Shown here: positions 9,647 through 23,794 of the stretch, piece by piece
Layout: every line of letters begins with the position of its first letter
Numbering within the stretch: position 1 is the stretch's first letter
Notes under the pieces: model-generated
Told to the model about the DNA's origin: nothing
Databases searched by the model: none
The model's input: only the letters and a program-made list of their open reading frames with translations
Assembly (NCBI RefSeq): GCF_004924335.1
Contig: NZ_CP024633.1
Coordinates: 2,542,001 to 2,606,000 of the forward strand
Length of the DNA: 64,000 nucleotides
Direction: 5' to 3'
Source: Mycobacteroides salmoniphilum
Lineage (GTDB): Bacteria; Actinomycetota; Actinomycetes; Mycobacteriales; Mycobacteriaceae
Position numbers and translations under genes: made by a program

Positions 9647-10662
9647 CAGCTCTTCGCCGTGATGTGTTGTGACAGCGCGGGAATGACCGTTTCCCCGTAT
9701 ACCCGCAGGGTCTCCTCCTTGTTGTCGTGCTGTAGGTACCCCGCGAACTGGTCCACCCCGAGAGCTTTGAGCTCCAACAACTTTGCGATGTGATCTGCCG
9801 CGGTGCCGAGTACACAGAAGCGCTCGACGATGTCATCGCTCACGAACTCCGCGTGGGTGTTCCCTGCCCGGCCGTGCTGGTTGTAGTCGTACCCCTCACG
9901 TCCGGCGATGTAGTCGGTAAGAGATTGCGGTACGTGACCATGGGAGCCGTACCTGGTCACGATGTCGGCCACGTGATTGCCCACCATGCCACCGAACCAT
10001 CGGCATTGGTCGCGCATATGCGCCCGGTCCGATCCCACATATATGGGTGCGGCCACGCAGATCCGCACATCCGCCGGATCACGTCCGGCCGCCGCTGCGG
10101 CATCCCGCACTGCCCCGATCATCCACCGCGCGATATCGATATCGGCAAGCTGCAAGATGAAACCGTCCGCTACTTCGCCGGCCAGGGCGAGCGCCTTAGG
10201 CCCGTAGGCGGCGACCCATACCTCGAGCACGGAGCCGCGGCTCCACGGGAATTGCATAGTGGCACCGCGGTATTCGACCGGCCGCGAATTCGCGAGCTCC
10301 CTGATGACGTGGATCGAGTCACGCAGTGTGGCCAGGGTTGTAGGCGCGCCGCCGGTCACCCGGACCGCCGAATCACCGCGGCCGATGCCGCAGATAGTGC
10401 GGTTGCCGTACATGTCGTTCAGGGTGGCGTACAGCGACGCGGTGACGGTCCAGTCCCGGGTCGCCGGATTGGTCACCATGGGCCCCACGACAATCCGCTT
10501 CGTCTCCTGCAGAATCTGGCTGTAGAGCACGTAGGGCTCCTGCCACAGCACGTGTGAATCGAAGGTCCACAGATGACTGAAGCCATGTGCCTCGGCAAGT
10601 TTAGCCAGCTGCACGGTTCGCGCAGCCGGAGGATCACATTGCAGGACAACTCCGAAATCCAT
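9646..10662 (-). CDS. F420-dependent LLM-class oxidoreductase (TIGR03842-like)
   Basis: 338 residues, a luciferase-like TIM barrel. MDFGVVLQCDPP at the N-terminus, FSHLWTFDSHVLWQEPYVLY, and ICGIGRGDSAVR are typical of the F420-dependent LLM subgroup that often sits beside dihydropyrimidinase. Start chosen at 10662 because the upstream ~34 codons do not resemble the family. Natural substrate unknown. It lies 25 bases after the dihydropyrimidinase gene and is coupled to the permease, so a role in pyrimidine or hydantoin breakdown is an inference. RutA-type uracil monooxygenase is unlikely. Confidence 0.85.
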   Translation of the reverse strand: MDFGVVLQCDPPAARTVQLAKLAEAHGFSHLWTFDSHVLWQEPYVLYSQILQETKRIVVGPMVTNPATRDWTVTASLYATLNDMYGNRTICGIGRGDSAVRVTGGAPTTLATLRDSIHVIRELANSRPVEYRGATMQFPWSRGSVLEVWVAAYGPKALALAGEVADGFILQLADIDIARWMIGAVRDAAAAAGRDPADVRICVAAPIYVGSDRAHMRDQCRWFGGMVGNHVADIVTRYGSHGHVPQSLTDYIAGREGYDYNQHGRAGNTHAEFVSDDIVERFCVLGTAADHIAKLLELKALGVDQFAGYLQHDNKEETLRVYGETVIPALSQHITAKS

Positions 10663-10687
10663 CGCAGGCCCTCTCTTTCGACCAGTC

Positions 10688-12109
10688 TCAGATGAGGTAT
10701 TGACACAGGTCGCGGCGCAGAAACACACCGTCTCCCTTGCTGCCCAGATACTCGTCGCCGTCAACGATCACCTTCCCGCGGGAGAGCACGGTGTCGACGT
10801 GTCCGTCGATCTCGTACCCCTCCCACGCCGAATGGTCCATGTTCATGTGGTGGGTCTTACCCAACCCAATCGAAGTGTGCCCGTGGGGGTCGTAGACGAC
10901 GATGTCCGCGTCGGCACCCGGCGCGATCACCCCCTTGCGGCCGTAGAGCCCGAACATCCGGGCCGGGGTCGTCGAGGTGATCTCCACCCACCGCTCCACG
11001 GTGATCCGGCCGTCCACAACTCCCTGGTAGAGCAGATCCATCCGGTGCTCGATCGAGCCGATCCCGTTGGGAATCTTCGAGAAATCGCCGACGCCCATGT
11101 CCTTCTGCCCCTTCATGCAGAACGGGCAATGATCGGTCGACACCATTTGTATGTCGTTGGTGCGCAGCGCGCGCCACATCTCATCCTGGTGATGTTCATG
11201 CTTGGACCGCAGCGGTGTCGAGCAGACCCACTTGGCTCCCTCGAAATCCGGCGCACCGAGATTCTCCTCAAGGGACAGGTACAAATACTGCGGGCAGGTC
11301 TCCCCGTATACGTTCTGGCCCGCGTCACGCGCGGTGGCCAGCTGGGCGACAGCCTGTTTCGCCGAGACGTGCACGACGTACAGCGGCGCTCCCGTCAGGT
11401 TGGACAACATGATGGCGCGGTGCGTCGCCTCCTCCTCAAGCTGCCAGGCCCGCGCGATCCCGTGGTAGTACGGATCCGTCTTTCCCGCCGCGAGCAACTG
11501 AGCCACCAAAACGTCAATGGCAGGACCATTCTCGGCGTGCATCATGGTCATCAGCCCGGTGTCGGCACCCACCTGCATGGCGCGCAATATCTGTGCGTCG
11601 TTGCTGTAGAAGACCCCGGGGTACGCCATGAACATCTTGTAACTCGTGATGCCCTCGTCGGCCAGGCCGCGCAGGGCCGTCAGCGAGGCATCGTTGACGT
11701 CACCCACAATCTGGTGAAAGGAGTAGTCCACCGCGCACCGACCGGCCGCCATCTCGTGCCATGTCTGCAGCGAATCTTGCAGCTGCTCACCGTATTTCTG
11801 CACGGCGAAGTCGATGATGGTGGTGGTTCCACCCCAGGCCGCGGCCCGCGTCCCGGTCTCGAAGTCATCCGAGGCCGTGGTGCCACCAAAGGGCATCGAC
11901 ATATGAGTATGCGCATCAATCCCACCCGGGATGACATACTTGCCGACCGCCTCGATCACGGTGTCGACCGCACTGGCCAGATCCACCCCCAGCAGCGTGC
12001 TGCCGGGTTGCAGGACGGCCACGATCTTCTCGCCGTCGATCAAGATATCCGCGCCGCCGCGGCCGGTCGCCGTCACCACGGTGCCGCCTCGGATCAGGGT
12101 CGTTGTCAT
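10688..12109 (-). CDS. hydA: Dihydropyrimidinase (D-hydantoinase)
   Basis: Opens dihydrouracil/dihydrothymine (or 5-substituted hydantoins) to N-carbamoyl-beta-amino acids. 473 residues of the cyclic amidohydrolase fold: metal ligands HTH (DAHTHMSMPFGG), the carboxylated lysine in TSYKMFMAY, and histidine/aspartate ligands in HVSA and STDHCPF. GIGSIEHRMDLLY is a family segment. Start at MTTTLIRGGTVV; the longer open frame to 12193 would overlap the upstream ureidopropionase gene. Ten bases separate it from that gene. Confidence 0.92.
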   Translation of the reverse strand: MTTTLIRGGTVVTATGRGGADILIDGEKIVAVLQPGSTLLGVDLASAVDTVIEAVGKYVIPGGIDAHTHMSMPFGGTTASDDFETGTRAAAWGGTTTIIDFAVQKYGEQLQDSLQTWHEMAAGRCAVDYSFHQIVGDVNDASLTALRGLADEGITSYKMFMAYPGVFYSNDAQILRAMQVGADTGLMTMMHAENGPAIDVLVAQLLAAGKTDPYYHGIARAWQLEEEATHRAIMLSNLTGAPLYVVHVSAKQAVAQLATARDAGQNVYGETCPQYLYLSLEENLGAPDFEGAKWVCSTPLRSKHEHHQDEMWRALRTNDIQMVSTDHCPFCMKGQKDMGVGDFSKIPNGIGSIEHRMDLLYQGVVDGRITVERWVEITSTTPARMFGLYGRKGVIAPGADADIVVYDPHGHTSIGLGKTHHMNMDHSAWEGYEIDGHVDTVLSRGKVIVDGDEYLGSKGDGVFLRRDLCQYLI

Positions 12110-12119
12110 CGACAGCCTC

Positions 12120-13001
12120 CTAGGGAGCGACGATCGGGCCGTAGGTGTCAGGCCGGCGATCCCGGTAGAACTGCCAGTCACCCCGCACCTCACGAACCAC
12201 CGACAGATCCAGATCCCGTATCACGATCTCCTCGGCACTCTCGGAGGCGATCTCGCCGACGTAGTTGCCGCGCGGATCGACGAAGTAGGAACTGCCGTAG
12301 AACGTGACGGCCTGATCCCCGAATTCGCCGTTCTCGGTTCCTATTCGGTTGTTGGCGCCGACGAAGTACTGGTTGGCCGCCGCCGCCGCGGGCTGCTCTA
12401 GCTCCCAAAGCCTGTTAGACAGGCCGGGTTTGGTGGCCGACGGGTTGAAGACCAGCTCTGCTCCCGCGAGCCCGTAGTTGCGCCAGCCTTCCGGGAAATG
12501 CCGGTCGTAACAGATGTAGACGCCGATCTTCCCGGCCGCGGTGTCGAACACCGGGTACCCGAGGTTCCCGGGCCGAAAGTAGAACTTTTCCCAGAATCGA
12601 TCGAGGTGCGGAATGTGATGCTTGCGGTATTTCCCGAGGTAGGTACCGTCGGCGTCCACGACCGCCGCGGTGTTGTAAAGGACACCCGGCCGCTCCTCCT
12701 CATACACCGGTAACACCATGACCATGCGGTGTTCCCTGGCGAGCGCCGCGAACCGTTCGGTAACCGGTCCAGGCACCGACTCGGCGTATTCGTAGTACTT
12801 CTTGTCCTGCACGATGCCGAAGTAGGGACCGTAGAAGAGCTCCTGGAAGCAGATCACCTGAGCGCCCTGAGACGCCGCCTCGGCGACAAAGCGCTCGTGC
12901 TTGGCGAGCATGGATTCCTTGTCGCCAGTCCAAGTCGCTTGCGTCAGTGCGGCTCTGATCACCGATGAGCCGCTCGCGCGAAGAGCATCAGACACCGTCA
13001 T
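12120..13001 (-). CDS. Beta-ureidopropionase / N-carbamoyl-beta-alanine amidohydrolase (nitrilase superfamily)
   Basis: Hydrolyses N-carbamoyl-beta-alanine to beta-alanine, CO2 and ammonia, the step after dihydropyrimidinase. 293 residues with the nitrilase Glu-Lys-Cys triad visible: CFQELFYG (Glu), GKYRKHHIP (Lys) and YICYDRHFPE (Cys). RFWEKFYFRPG and NNRIGTE also match the beta-alanine synthase group. First gene of the four-gene catabolic operon, divergent from the membrane reductase at 13173. No dihydropyrimidine dehydrogenase or beta-alanine aminotransferase is seen nearby. Confidence 0.9.
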   Translation of the reverse strand: MTVSDALRASGSSVIRAALTQATWTGDKESMLAKHERFVAEAASQGAQVICFQELFYGPYFGIVQDKKYYEYAESVPGPVTERFAALAREHRMVMVLPVYEEERPGVLYNTAAVVDADGTYLGKYRKHHIPHLDRFWEKFYFRPGNLGYPVFDTAAGKIGVYICYDRHFPEGWRNYGLAGAELVFNPSATKPGLSNRLWELEQPAAAAANQYFVGANNRIGTENGEFGDQAVTFYGSSYFVDPRGNYVGEIASESAEEIVIRDLDLSVVREVRGDWQFYRDRRPDTYGPIVAP

Positions 13002-13172
13002 TGGCAGACTCTATGCGCACCTCGCCCGGCGCGCGCGCCAATCCGCACAACACCGGCGCGGATGCCCGGAGGTTGGCCGCTTCTCTCCGGGCCTGATGCG
13101 CGCGTGGTAGAACACGTTACAGTTCTGCGGTTCACATCCGGGCGATGCCGCCCGCTCACCGAGGGAAACGTC

Positions 13173-13964
13173 ATGCACTGGTACACCGGCGACACCGTTT
13201 ACGACACCGTGCTGACGGCAGCCCTCGGCTTCGCGGCATTCGTGATCATCGGCGGCCTCTTCGCCCAGAGTTCGTACGGGCGCTTCTCGACGACAAAACT
13301 CGGGCTCAATCTGAATCCGAAGCTCGGTTGGTGGCTGATGGAGATTCCGGCGACCGCGGTGTTTCTCGTCTGCTACCTGACCGGACCTGCCCGCTTCGAG
13401 CCGACGTCACTGGTTCTTGCCGGGATATGGATGCTGCACTACGCCAACCGCGGCTGGTACTTCCCTTTGGCCATCCGCCAGGTACCCGGCAAGCGCAGCA
13501 CGTTCAACGTCTCGGTTGTCGTCATGGGCATGCTCGTGACGTCGATGCATGGGTACCTCAACGGAACGCTCTTCAGCCACGACTTCTTCGGGCAATACGA
13601 CAGCACTTGGCTGCGGGACCCACGATTCCTGGCGGGCCTGGCAATCTACCTGTGTGGATTCGCGCTGCTGCTCAGCTCCGAGTCGATCGTGCGGAACCTG
13701 CGTGACAAGAAGAACCCCGGCGGTACCGAATACCGCATCCCCTTCGGCGCTGGGTTCCGATGTGTCACCAGCCCCGCGTACCTGGGCGAGCTGATCGCCT
13801 GGTCCGGGTTCGCCCTCCTCACCTGGGCGCTGCCCGGCGTCGCCATCCTGCTGATCACCGCCGGCAATCTGATCCCCCGCGCGCTGGCCACCCACCGCTG
13901 GTATCAGGAGAAGTTCACCGATTACCCGACCGACCGGAAAGCCCTGATTCCCTACCTGATCTGA
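13173..13964 (+). CDS. 3-oxo-5-alpha-steroid 4-dehydrogenase-like membrane protein
   Basis: 263 residues with about six hydrophobic segments. The C-terminal third has the steroid 5-alpha-reductase/isoprenylcysteine methyltransferase pattern: YRIPFGAGFRCVTSPAYLGELIAW, then NLIPRALATHRWYQEKF, ending near a positively charged tail. Family members reduce the 4,5 double bond of 3-oxo steroids with NADPH; the substrate here is unknown. Start at 13173 follows GAGGGAAACGTC. A strong hairpin terminator follows at once. Confidence 0.8.
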   Translation: MHWYTGDTVYDTVLTAALGFAAFVIIGGLFAQSSYGRFSTTKLGLNLNPKLGWWLMEIPATAVFLVCYLTGPARFEPTSLVLAGIWMLHYANRGWYFPLAIRQVPGKRSTFNVSVVVMGMLVTSMHGYLNGTLFSHDFFGQYDSTWLRDPRFLAGLAIYLCGFALLLSSESIVRNLRDKKNPGGTEYRIPFGAGFRCVTSPAYLGELIAWSGFALLTWALPGVAILLITAGNLIPRALATHRWYQEKFTDYPTDRKALIPYLI

Positions 13965-13980
13965 GTACCGGTACGACAAA

Positions 13981-14018
13981 AACGCCGAGTGTGAGCGGTT
14001 CTGCTCACACTCGGCGTT
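13981..14018. terminator. Bidirectional intrinsic terminator between the reductase gene and metK
   Basis: A perfect 16-bp inverted repeat (13981-13996 with 14003-14018) around a six-base loop, with A-rich sequence on the left and TTCTTT on the right. It lies between two converging genes and can serve both strands. Confidence 0.85.
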
Positions 14019-14030
14019 CTTTGTCGAAAG

Positions 14031-15233
<1,203 letters not shown>

Positions 15234-15306
15234 AGCGCAGCCCCTTTCAGATCGTTACGTGTCCTAATCATTATGGCCGACGACGTGAGATCGGGGCCAT
15301 GCCCGG

Positions 15307-15325
15307 TTGTCAGCTTCACTGACAA
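15307..15325 (-). terminator. Possible hairpin at the coaBC 3' end
   Basis: TTGTCAG and CTGACAA form a perfect 7-bp stem with a five-base loop, overlapping the coaBC stop codon. There is no U tract on the coaBC side, so it may be a weak attenuator or processing structure rather than a true terminator. Confidence 0.3.
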
Positions 15326-16578
15326 AGCCCGGCGACGGCATCCACAATACGGCTTGCCATCAGAACTTTGGTGCCGTGCTCCAGGACAACTTCGGTGACC
15401 TCGCCGCCGCTTTGGACGGACAGCAGCCAACCATCGTTGCTATCCACTTCGAACGCTCGTCCTTCACCAACGGCGTTGACTACCAACAGATCACAGCCCT
15501 TGCGCTTCAGCTTGGCGCGCGCGTGATAGAGCACATCGCCGTTGGCATCACCGGTTTCGGCGGCGAATCCGACAATGGCCCGCATCTTGGGCAGCTGCCC
15601 GTCGGTGCGCGCCCGGACCACACCGGCGAGCACGTCAGCGTTGCGCAGCAATTCGATGGGCGCATCGACGGGATTCTCACCGTCGGCACCGTGGCTCTTT
15701 TTGATCTTGCTGGTCGCAACGTGGGCGGGCCGGAAATCGGCCACAGCGGCAGCCATGATCAGCGCCTCGGCCGCGGGAGCGTGTTTGGTCACCGCGTCCT
15801 GCAGTTGTGCGGCGGAGCTGATGTGCACCACGTCGACACCGGCAGGATCCGGCAGCCCGACGGTATGCGCCGCGATGAGCGTGACCTCGGCGCCGCGTTG
15901 TGCGGCGACCCGGGCTATCGCGTATCCCTGCTTACCGGAACTACGGTTCCCGATGAAGCGCACGGGATCCAGAGGCTCACGGGTGCCGCCGGCGGTGACC
16001 AGGACGCGCACACCGGCCAGATCGTGCGGCAGTGCGTCGGCCCGCGCCAGCAGCAGCTGAGCCAGGGTGGTGATTTCCTCGGCCTCGGGAAGGCGACCGG
16101 GACCGGTGTCGGCTCCGGTGAGCCGTCCGGACGCGGGCTCTAGGACAACCGCGCCACGCTCACGCAGTGTCGACACGTTGTGCTGGGTGGCGGCGTGCAG
16201 CCACATCTCCGTGTGCATCGCCGGAGCGAAGAGCACCGGACAACGCGCGGTCAGCAGGGTCGCGGTCAGCAGATCGTCGGCGCGACCCGTAGCCGCGCGG
16301 GCCAGGAGATCCGCGGTGGCAGGCGCGACCACCACGAGGTCGGCATCCTGCCCCAGCCGCACATGCGGGACCTCCGGAACGTCGTCGAACACGCCGGTTC
16401 TGGCCGGCTCGCCCGAGAGCGCCTCAAAGGTTGCGGCACCCACGAACTGCAGGGCCGACTCGGTGGGAATGACGCGGACGCTGTGTCCGGCCTCCGCGAG
16501 CTGGCGTACCACGGTGCAGGCCTTGTAGGCGGCAATTCCCCCGCCCACTCCGACGATGATCCGCTTACGGTCGGCCAT
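15316..16578 (-). CDS. coaBC: Bifunctional phosphopantothenoylcysteine synthetase/decarboxylase
   Basis: Two coenzyme A biosynthesis steps in one chain (420 residues). The CoaC decarboxylase half (~1-190) begins with the flavodoxin-like GVGGGIAAYK and carries PAMHTEMW, the equivalent of the PxMNxxMW substrate-recognition motif with His for Asn as in other mycobacteria. The CoaB half (~200-420) has VTAGGTREPLDPVRFIGNRSSG and the lysine pair in SKIKK. Seventeen bases follow the rpoZ stop. Confidence 0.95.
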   Translation of the reverse strand: MADRKRIIVGVGGGIAAYKACTVVRQLAEAGHSVRVIPTESALQFVGAATFEALSGEPARTGVFDDVPEVPHVRLGQDADLVVVAPATADLLARAATGRADDLLTATLLTARCPVLFAPAMHTEMWLHAATQHNVSTLRERGAVVLEPASGRLTGADTGPGRLPEAEEITTLAQLLLARADALPHDLAGVRVLVTAGGTREPLDPVRFIGNRSSGKQGYAIARVAAQRGAEVTLIAAHTVGLPDPAGVDVVHISSAAQLQDAVTKHAPAAEALIMAAAVADFRPAHVATSKIKKSHGADGENPVDAPIELLRNADVLAGVVRARTDGQLPKMRAIVGFAAETGDANGDVLYHARAKLKRKGCDLLVVNAVGEGRAFEVDSNDGWLLSVQSGGEVTEVVLEHGTKVLMASRIVDAVAGLCQ

Positions 16579-16595
16579 GACCGGCGTCCTGGCTT

Positions 16596-16904
16596 CTACT
16601 CGCCTTCGGTGTGCTCAAGCAGGTCGCCGTGGATCTCGCGCAGCGCGATCGACAGCGGCTTCTCCTGCAGACCCGGCTCGACCAGCGGCCCCACGTACTC
16701 GAGGATGCCGTCGCCCAGCTGGTTGTAGTAGTCGTTGATCTGGCGGGCCCGCTTGGCTGCGTAGATCACGAGCGCGTACTTGCTCGAGGCCCGCGCCAGC
16801 AGCTCGTCGATCGGTGGGTTGGTGATACCCAGCGGCGTGTCGAGAGCGGCGTCGTAGCTGTCGGTGCCCGGTTCGACGATGACGTCGGTCTGGGAGGTGC
16901 TCAC
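16596..16904 (-). CDS. rpoZ: RNA polymerase omega subunit
   Basis: 102 residues. [20 protein letters not shown] matches the conserved N-terminal omega region and [15 protein letters not shown] the central helix that clamps the beta' C-terminus. The gmk-rpoZ-coaBC order is the standard actinobacterial one. Confidence 0.96.
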   Translation of the reverse strand: MSTSQTDVIVEPGTDSYDAALDTPLGITNPPIDELLARASSKYALVIYAAKRARQINDYYNQLGDGILEYVGPLVEPGLQEKPLSIALREIHGDLLEHTEGE

Positions 16905-16982
16905 TAAGAAATCTCCTGGATAGGTAGATGGCGCTGAGTATGGCTGGCGCAGTGTTCGCAGTGTCTGTTGATGCGCTGCCGG

Positions 16983-17552
16983 TTAACGTCCGACCAATAA
17001 CGATACCAACTGTGCGCAGGCATTTTCCAACTGGTCATTGACGACGATGACATCAAAGTCACTTTGAGCCGCCATTTCGACCTCGGCGGTTTGCAATCGC
17101 CGGGCGATCACGGCCTCCGATTCGGTGCCTCGGCCGGTAAGCCGCTGCACCAGCGCGTCCCAGCTCGGCGGGGACAGGAAGACCGTCAGCGCCTGCGGAA
17201 GTGCGGCCTTGATGGCGCGGGCCCCGGCCAGATCGACCTCGATGAGGGTCGGACGACCGGCCTCCATCGCCTCGCGGACAGGCGCGGCAGGAGTCCCCGA
17301 ACGCTGCAATCCGCCATGGATATCGGCCCATTCCAGCAGCGCACCGGTGTCAATCAGCCGCTGGAACTCCTCGGCGGTGACGAAGTGATAGTCGACGCCG
17401 TCCACTTCACCGGGCCTCGGGGCCCTGGTAGTGGCGGAGACGCTGAAGAAGAGGCCCTGTACGTCATCGCGTAGGCGACGCACGACGGTGGACTTACCGA
17501 CGGCTGAGGGGCCGGATAGGACTACTACCCGGCCCCTCATCGAAGCTGTCAT
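16983..17552 (-). CDS. gmk: Guanylate kinase
   Basis: Phosphorylates GMP to GDP. 189 residues from [14 protein letters not shown], with the P-loop GPSAVGKST, the GMP-binding [20 protein letters not shown], and [11 protein letters not shown]. Two starts are possible (17552 or 17540); a longer frame to 17618 runs into mihF and is rejected. It begins ten bases after mihF, so the two are probably co-transcribed. Confidence 0.96.
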   Translation of the reverse strand: MTASMRGRVVVLSGPSAVGKSTVVRRLRDDVQGLFFSVSATTRAPRPGEVDGVDYHFVTAEEFQRLIDTGALLEWADIHGGLQRSGTPAAPVREAMEAGRPTLIEVDLAGARAIKAALPQALTVFLSPPSWDALVQRLTGRGTESEAVIARRLQTAEVEMAAQSDFDVIVVNDQLENACAQLVSLLVGR

Positions 17553-17562
17553 CTGGAGAAGA

Positions 17563-17880
17563 TCAGGAAAAGTCGAACCGCTCCAACAACGCCTTGCGCT
17601 GACGGTCACCAAGACCACGCAAACGGCGGGTCGGGGCGATCTCCAGTTCGGTCATGATCTCCTGCGCCTTGACCTTGCCGACCTTGGGCAGGGCTTCCAG
17701 CAGTGCGGAAACCTTCATCTTGCCCAGGACCTCATCGGTCTCGGCGTCCTTGAGCACCTGCTTGAGATTGGTGCCGCCTTTCTTGAGCTTCTCCTTGAGC
17801 TCGGCCCGGGCGCGGCGGGCGGCAGCCGCCTTCGCCAACGCGGCGGCACGCTGCTCGTCAGTCAACTGTGGAAGGGCCAC
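17563..17880 (-). CDS. mihF: Integration host factor, mycobacterial type (mIHF)
   Basis: 105-residue basic nucleoid protein unique to actinobacteria. The N-terminal helix ([20 protein letters not shown]) is followed by an S13/HhH-like DNA-binding core with [13 protein letters not shown] and [18 protein letters not shown]. Length equals the experimentally accepted short form rather than the ~190-residue version annotated in some genomes. Confidence 0.95.
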   Translation of the reverse strand: MALPQLTDEQRAAALAKAAAARRARAELKEKLKKGGTNLKQVLKDAETDEVLGKMKVSALLEALPKVGKVKAQEIMTELEIAPTRRLRGLGDRQRKALLERFDFS

Positions 17881-18339
17881 GATTCCTCCGTCTCATACGA
17901 AACTCGTCGGTTTTTCTGATCGGCTGGAAAACAACCAGCCAGCGACAGCGACCGTACCCACGCCAACCGACATATGTGAACCCCACCCCCCTCTTCTCGG
18001 TGAAAATCGCCTGCTAGAGGGGCCGCGGGCGATCCTGCCGAGCAACCATCGCGTCCACCCGTTCCCACCCGGCATTTCTGCAGGTCGCGATTGAATAGCA
18101 TTGTTGTGCAATGAGTTTCACACAGAGTTGACAACACCGCCGAATCTTGTACCTGAACCGGAGACAAGCAAACCGTGAGTGCCATGAGGGCAAACTGAAA
18201 ATCTTGTGTGAATCGCGTGTTGCGCGTGTCGCGACCCATCAACGTCCAGTTGATAGAGACGCAGGTGAAGACGCCGACGACCAGGCGCCCCGTGAAGTTG
18301 CTTAGCAAGGCACAGCAGTTGCTGGGTAGGGTGCGCCAT
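17881..18339. other. 459-base intergenic region upstream of mihF and of the acyltransferase
   Basis: No convincing gene. It holds the divergent promoters of mihF (minus) and the acyltransferase (plus). A 6-bp dyad GGCTGG/CCAGCC (17922-17940, seven-base spacer) lies about 40 bases upstream of mihF and might be a regulator site or leader hairpin. An open frame enters the acyltransferase from 18208, but its product up to 18340 shows no family resemblance. In M. tuberculosis the equivalent gap holds PE15/PPE20; neither is present. Confidence 0.5.
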
Positions 18340-19659
18340 ATGGGTGACTTCACGCACCCATCACGTGAGCGTGATCGGGTATTGGATGCCGTGAGGCTCG
18401 TGTCACTGGCCACCGTCGTGGCCTACCACGTCCTCGCGGGTAGCCCCACCCTCGTCAAGGGCAAACCAGCTATGTCTGCGAATTACCACGTTCACTGGCT
18501 ATTTTGGCTGATCCCGCTGATGCCGCTGTTCTTCTTCGCGGGTGCCGCAGCAAATCTTCATTCCTGGGAGTCCGGTAAGTCGTGGGGTCAATTTCTGATG
18601 AGCCGAACGACGCGGCTCTTCCGTCCGGTGTTCTACTTCCTCGCATTCGTCGCGCTGGTGACCACCTTGCTGCGCGTCACCATGGGCAACTCCAGACAAC
18701 TCCTGTATCTGGAGATGCGTCATATCGAGCTGCTCTGGTACGTCGGGGCCTATCTGCTGACGCTGGCGTTCATGCCCTGGCTGGCCCGCATCCGCACGGG
18801 ACGCCGACTCGGCTGGTTCATCGCGGCAATGTGCCTGTTCACGGCCCTGATCGACACCATCAGCGTCATCACAGACACCTGGGTGATGACCGGCTGGATC
18901 AACATGATCTTCGTGTGGCTTGTCCCCGCCGCGTTGGGCATCGCGTACCAGCGCGCGCTCATCCCCCGCCGGGTGGCGTTGGCAGCCGCGGCTGTCGCCC
19001 TGGGCGCCACCGCGGCACTGGCCATCTTGGGGCCCTATCCCACGGGGCTGATCGCCAACATGCCGCCGACCTTGCTTCTCGCGACGAGCGCGATAGCGGA
19101 GTGTCTGGTGGTGATCGCGCTCGCACCGACCATCAATCGCCGGCTACAGGGGGCGCGCACCTGGAGATTCCTCGAGCTGTGCAACAGCGGCAGCATGACG
19201 ATCTACCTGTGGCACTGGGTGGTCACGTTCCTGTTGTCCTACGGGGTCTACCTGGCCCTTCACATCGGGTTGGTGAGCCCGCGCGATGCCTGGTACTGGC
19301 CGGGAAACGTGCTGCGACTGGCCATCGTGTGCGCCATCGTGGCCGTCTTCTTCGTGCCCCTGCGGGCCACAGAACGCCGCACGCTGCCGTGGTGGGACCG
19401 CCCCATCCCGCCGATGGGCAAGGGGCGCGATATCGCGGTCGGCGTCCTCGTGCTGATCGGCGCGATACTGACGCTCGTCTATACCCGGATCTATGTCATC
19501 AACCCCGGCTGGGGCGGGTTCACACCCATCGGACGATGGGTCGTTGTCGCCTCACTGATACCACTGGCCGCTGCGCGCGTTCTCTGCCGAAAGCCGTTGC
19601 CCGGCAGAGTGAATAAATCAGAGGATGAGCTTCCGCTTGTTCACTCCGTAAGCAGGTAG
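18340..19659 (+). CDS. Membrane-bound acyltransferase family 3 protein
   Basis: 439 residues with about ten transmembrane segments. The N-terminus [23 protein letters not shown] is the usual acyltransferase-3 opening, where the histidine of the first helix is thought to be catalytic; [12 protein letters not shown] and a later [11 protein letters not shown] are also typical. Such proteins O-acylate sugars, glycolipids or envelope polymers; the target here is unknown. I prefer the ATG at 18340 to the one at 18208. The 3' end overlaps pyrF by 19 bases on the other strand. Confidence 0.85.
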   Translation: MGDFTHPSRERDRVLDAVRLVSLATVVAYHVLAGSPTLVKGKPAMSANYHVHWLFWLIPLMPLFFFAGAAANLHSWESGKSWGQFLMSRTTRLFRPVFYFLAFVALVTTLLRVTMGNSRQLLYLEMRHIELLWYVGAYLLTLAFMPWLARIRTGRRLGWFIAAMCLFTALIDTISVITDTWVMTGWINMIFVWLVPAALGIAYQRALIPRRVALAAAAVALGATAALAILGPYPTGLIANMPPTLLLATSAIAECLVVIALAPTINRRLQGARTWRFLELCNSGSMTIYLWHWVVTFLLSYGVYLALHIGLVSPRDAWYWPGNVLRLAIVCAIVAVFFVPLRATERRTLPWWDRPIPPMGKGRDIAVGVLVLIGAILTLVYTRIYVINPGWGGFTPIGRWVVVASLIPLAAARVLCRKPLPGRVNKSEDELPLVHSVSR

Positions 19660-20455
19660 GCGACGCTGTCACGCAGCCTCGACACGGCCGCACGCAGCGC
19701 CGCGACGTCAGGGCCCTCACGCAGCACCTCGCGCGAAACCGCCGGCAGCAGCAGCGATCCCGGAGCCCCACCCAAGCCGCGCAGATCCTCGGGCCTACCC
19801 CCCTGGGCGCCGAGCCCCGGGACAAGCACGGGGCCGCCGATCGACGACAAATCCGGTGGATCGGTGACGGTTACCCCGACCACCACACCCACAGATCCCG
19901 GACCGGCCTCCTGCGCGTTCAACGCGGCTACCTGGTCCACCATCGCCTGCGCGACGGTCACTTCCGCAGTGCGAGCCCGCTGCACTGGAGGTGCTTCCGG
20001 ATTGGAGGTCGCGGCGAGGACGAAGACGCCACGATCACGTTCACGCGCCAGGTTCAACAACGGAGATAACGACCCGAAGCCCAGGTACGGCGAGGCGGTG
20101 ACAGCATCGGAACTCAACGGCGAATCACCCAGCCAAGCCTGCGCATATGCCGCCATGGTCGATCCGATGTCTCCGCGCTTGGCGTCAGCCAGCAGCAATA
20201 CCCCAGCGTCACGCAGTCCCTCGATGACCCGTTCGAGTACCGAATACCCTGCGGCACCATAGGTTTCAAAGAACGCCACCTGCGGTTTGACGATCGCCAC
20301 GTCGCCGAAGGCCTCCACGCAAATATCGCTGAACCTGGCCAGGCCCGACGCATCGGCATCCAGCCCCCAGGCGCGCAGCAGCTCCGGATGCGGGTCGATG
20401 CCCACGCACAATGGGCCGCGGGATGTGGTGGCGGCCTGCAGCCGTGCGCCGAACG

Positions 20456-20459
<4 letters not shown>
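19641..20459 (-). CDS. pyrF: Orotidine 5'-phosphate decarboxylase
   Basis: Last step of UMP synthesis. 272 residues of the long actinobacterial class, with [12 protein letters not shown], the catalytic [14 protein letters not shown] (Lys/Asp) and [11 protein letters not shown] phosphate loop. The start is the GTG at 20459, which overlaps the carB stop as GTGA; the frame remains open to 20567 but that is inside carB. Terminal gene of the pyr operon. Confidence 0.95.

Positions 20460-23793
<3,334 letters not shown>

Positions 23794-23794
<1 letters not shown>

Noticed and set aside
9646..10662. RutA-type uracil monooxygenase
   Set aside because: No other rut genes; N-terminal and GIGRGDSAVR segments fit the F420-dependent LLM group beside dihydropyrimidinases.
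10700..12307. 535-codon open frame opposite the dihydropyrimidinase gene
   Set aside because: Antisense to a complete enzyme gene, no recognisable motifs, no ribosome-binding site.
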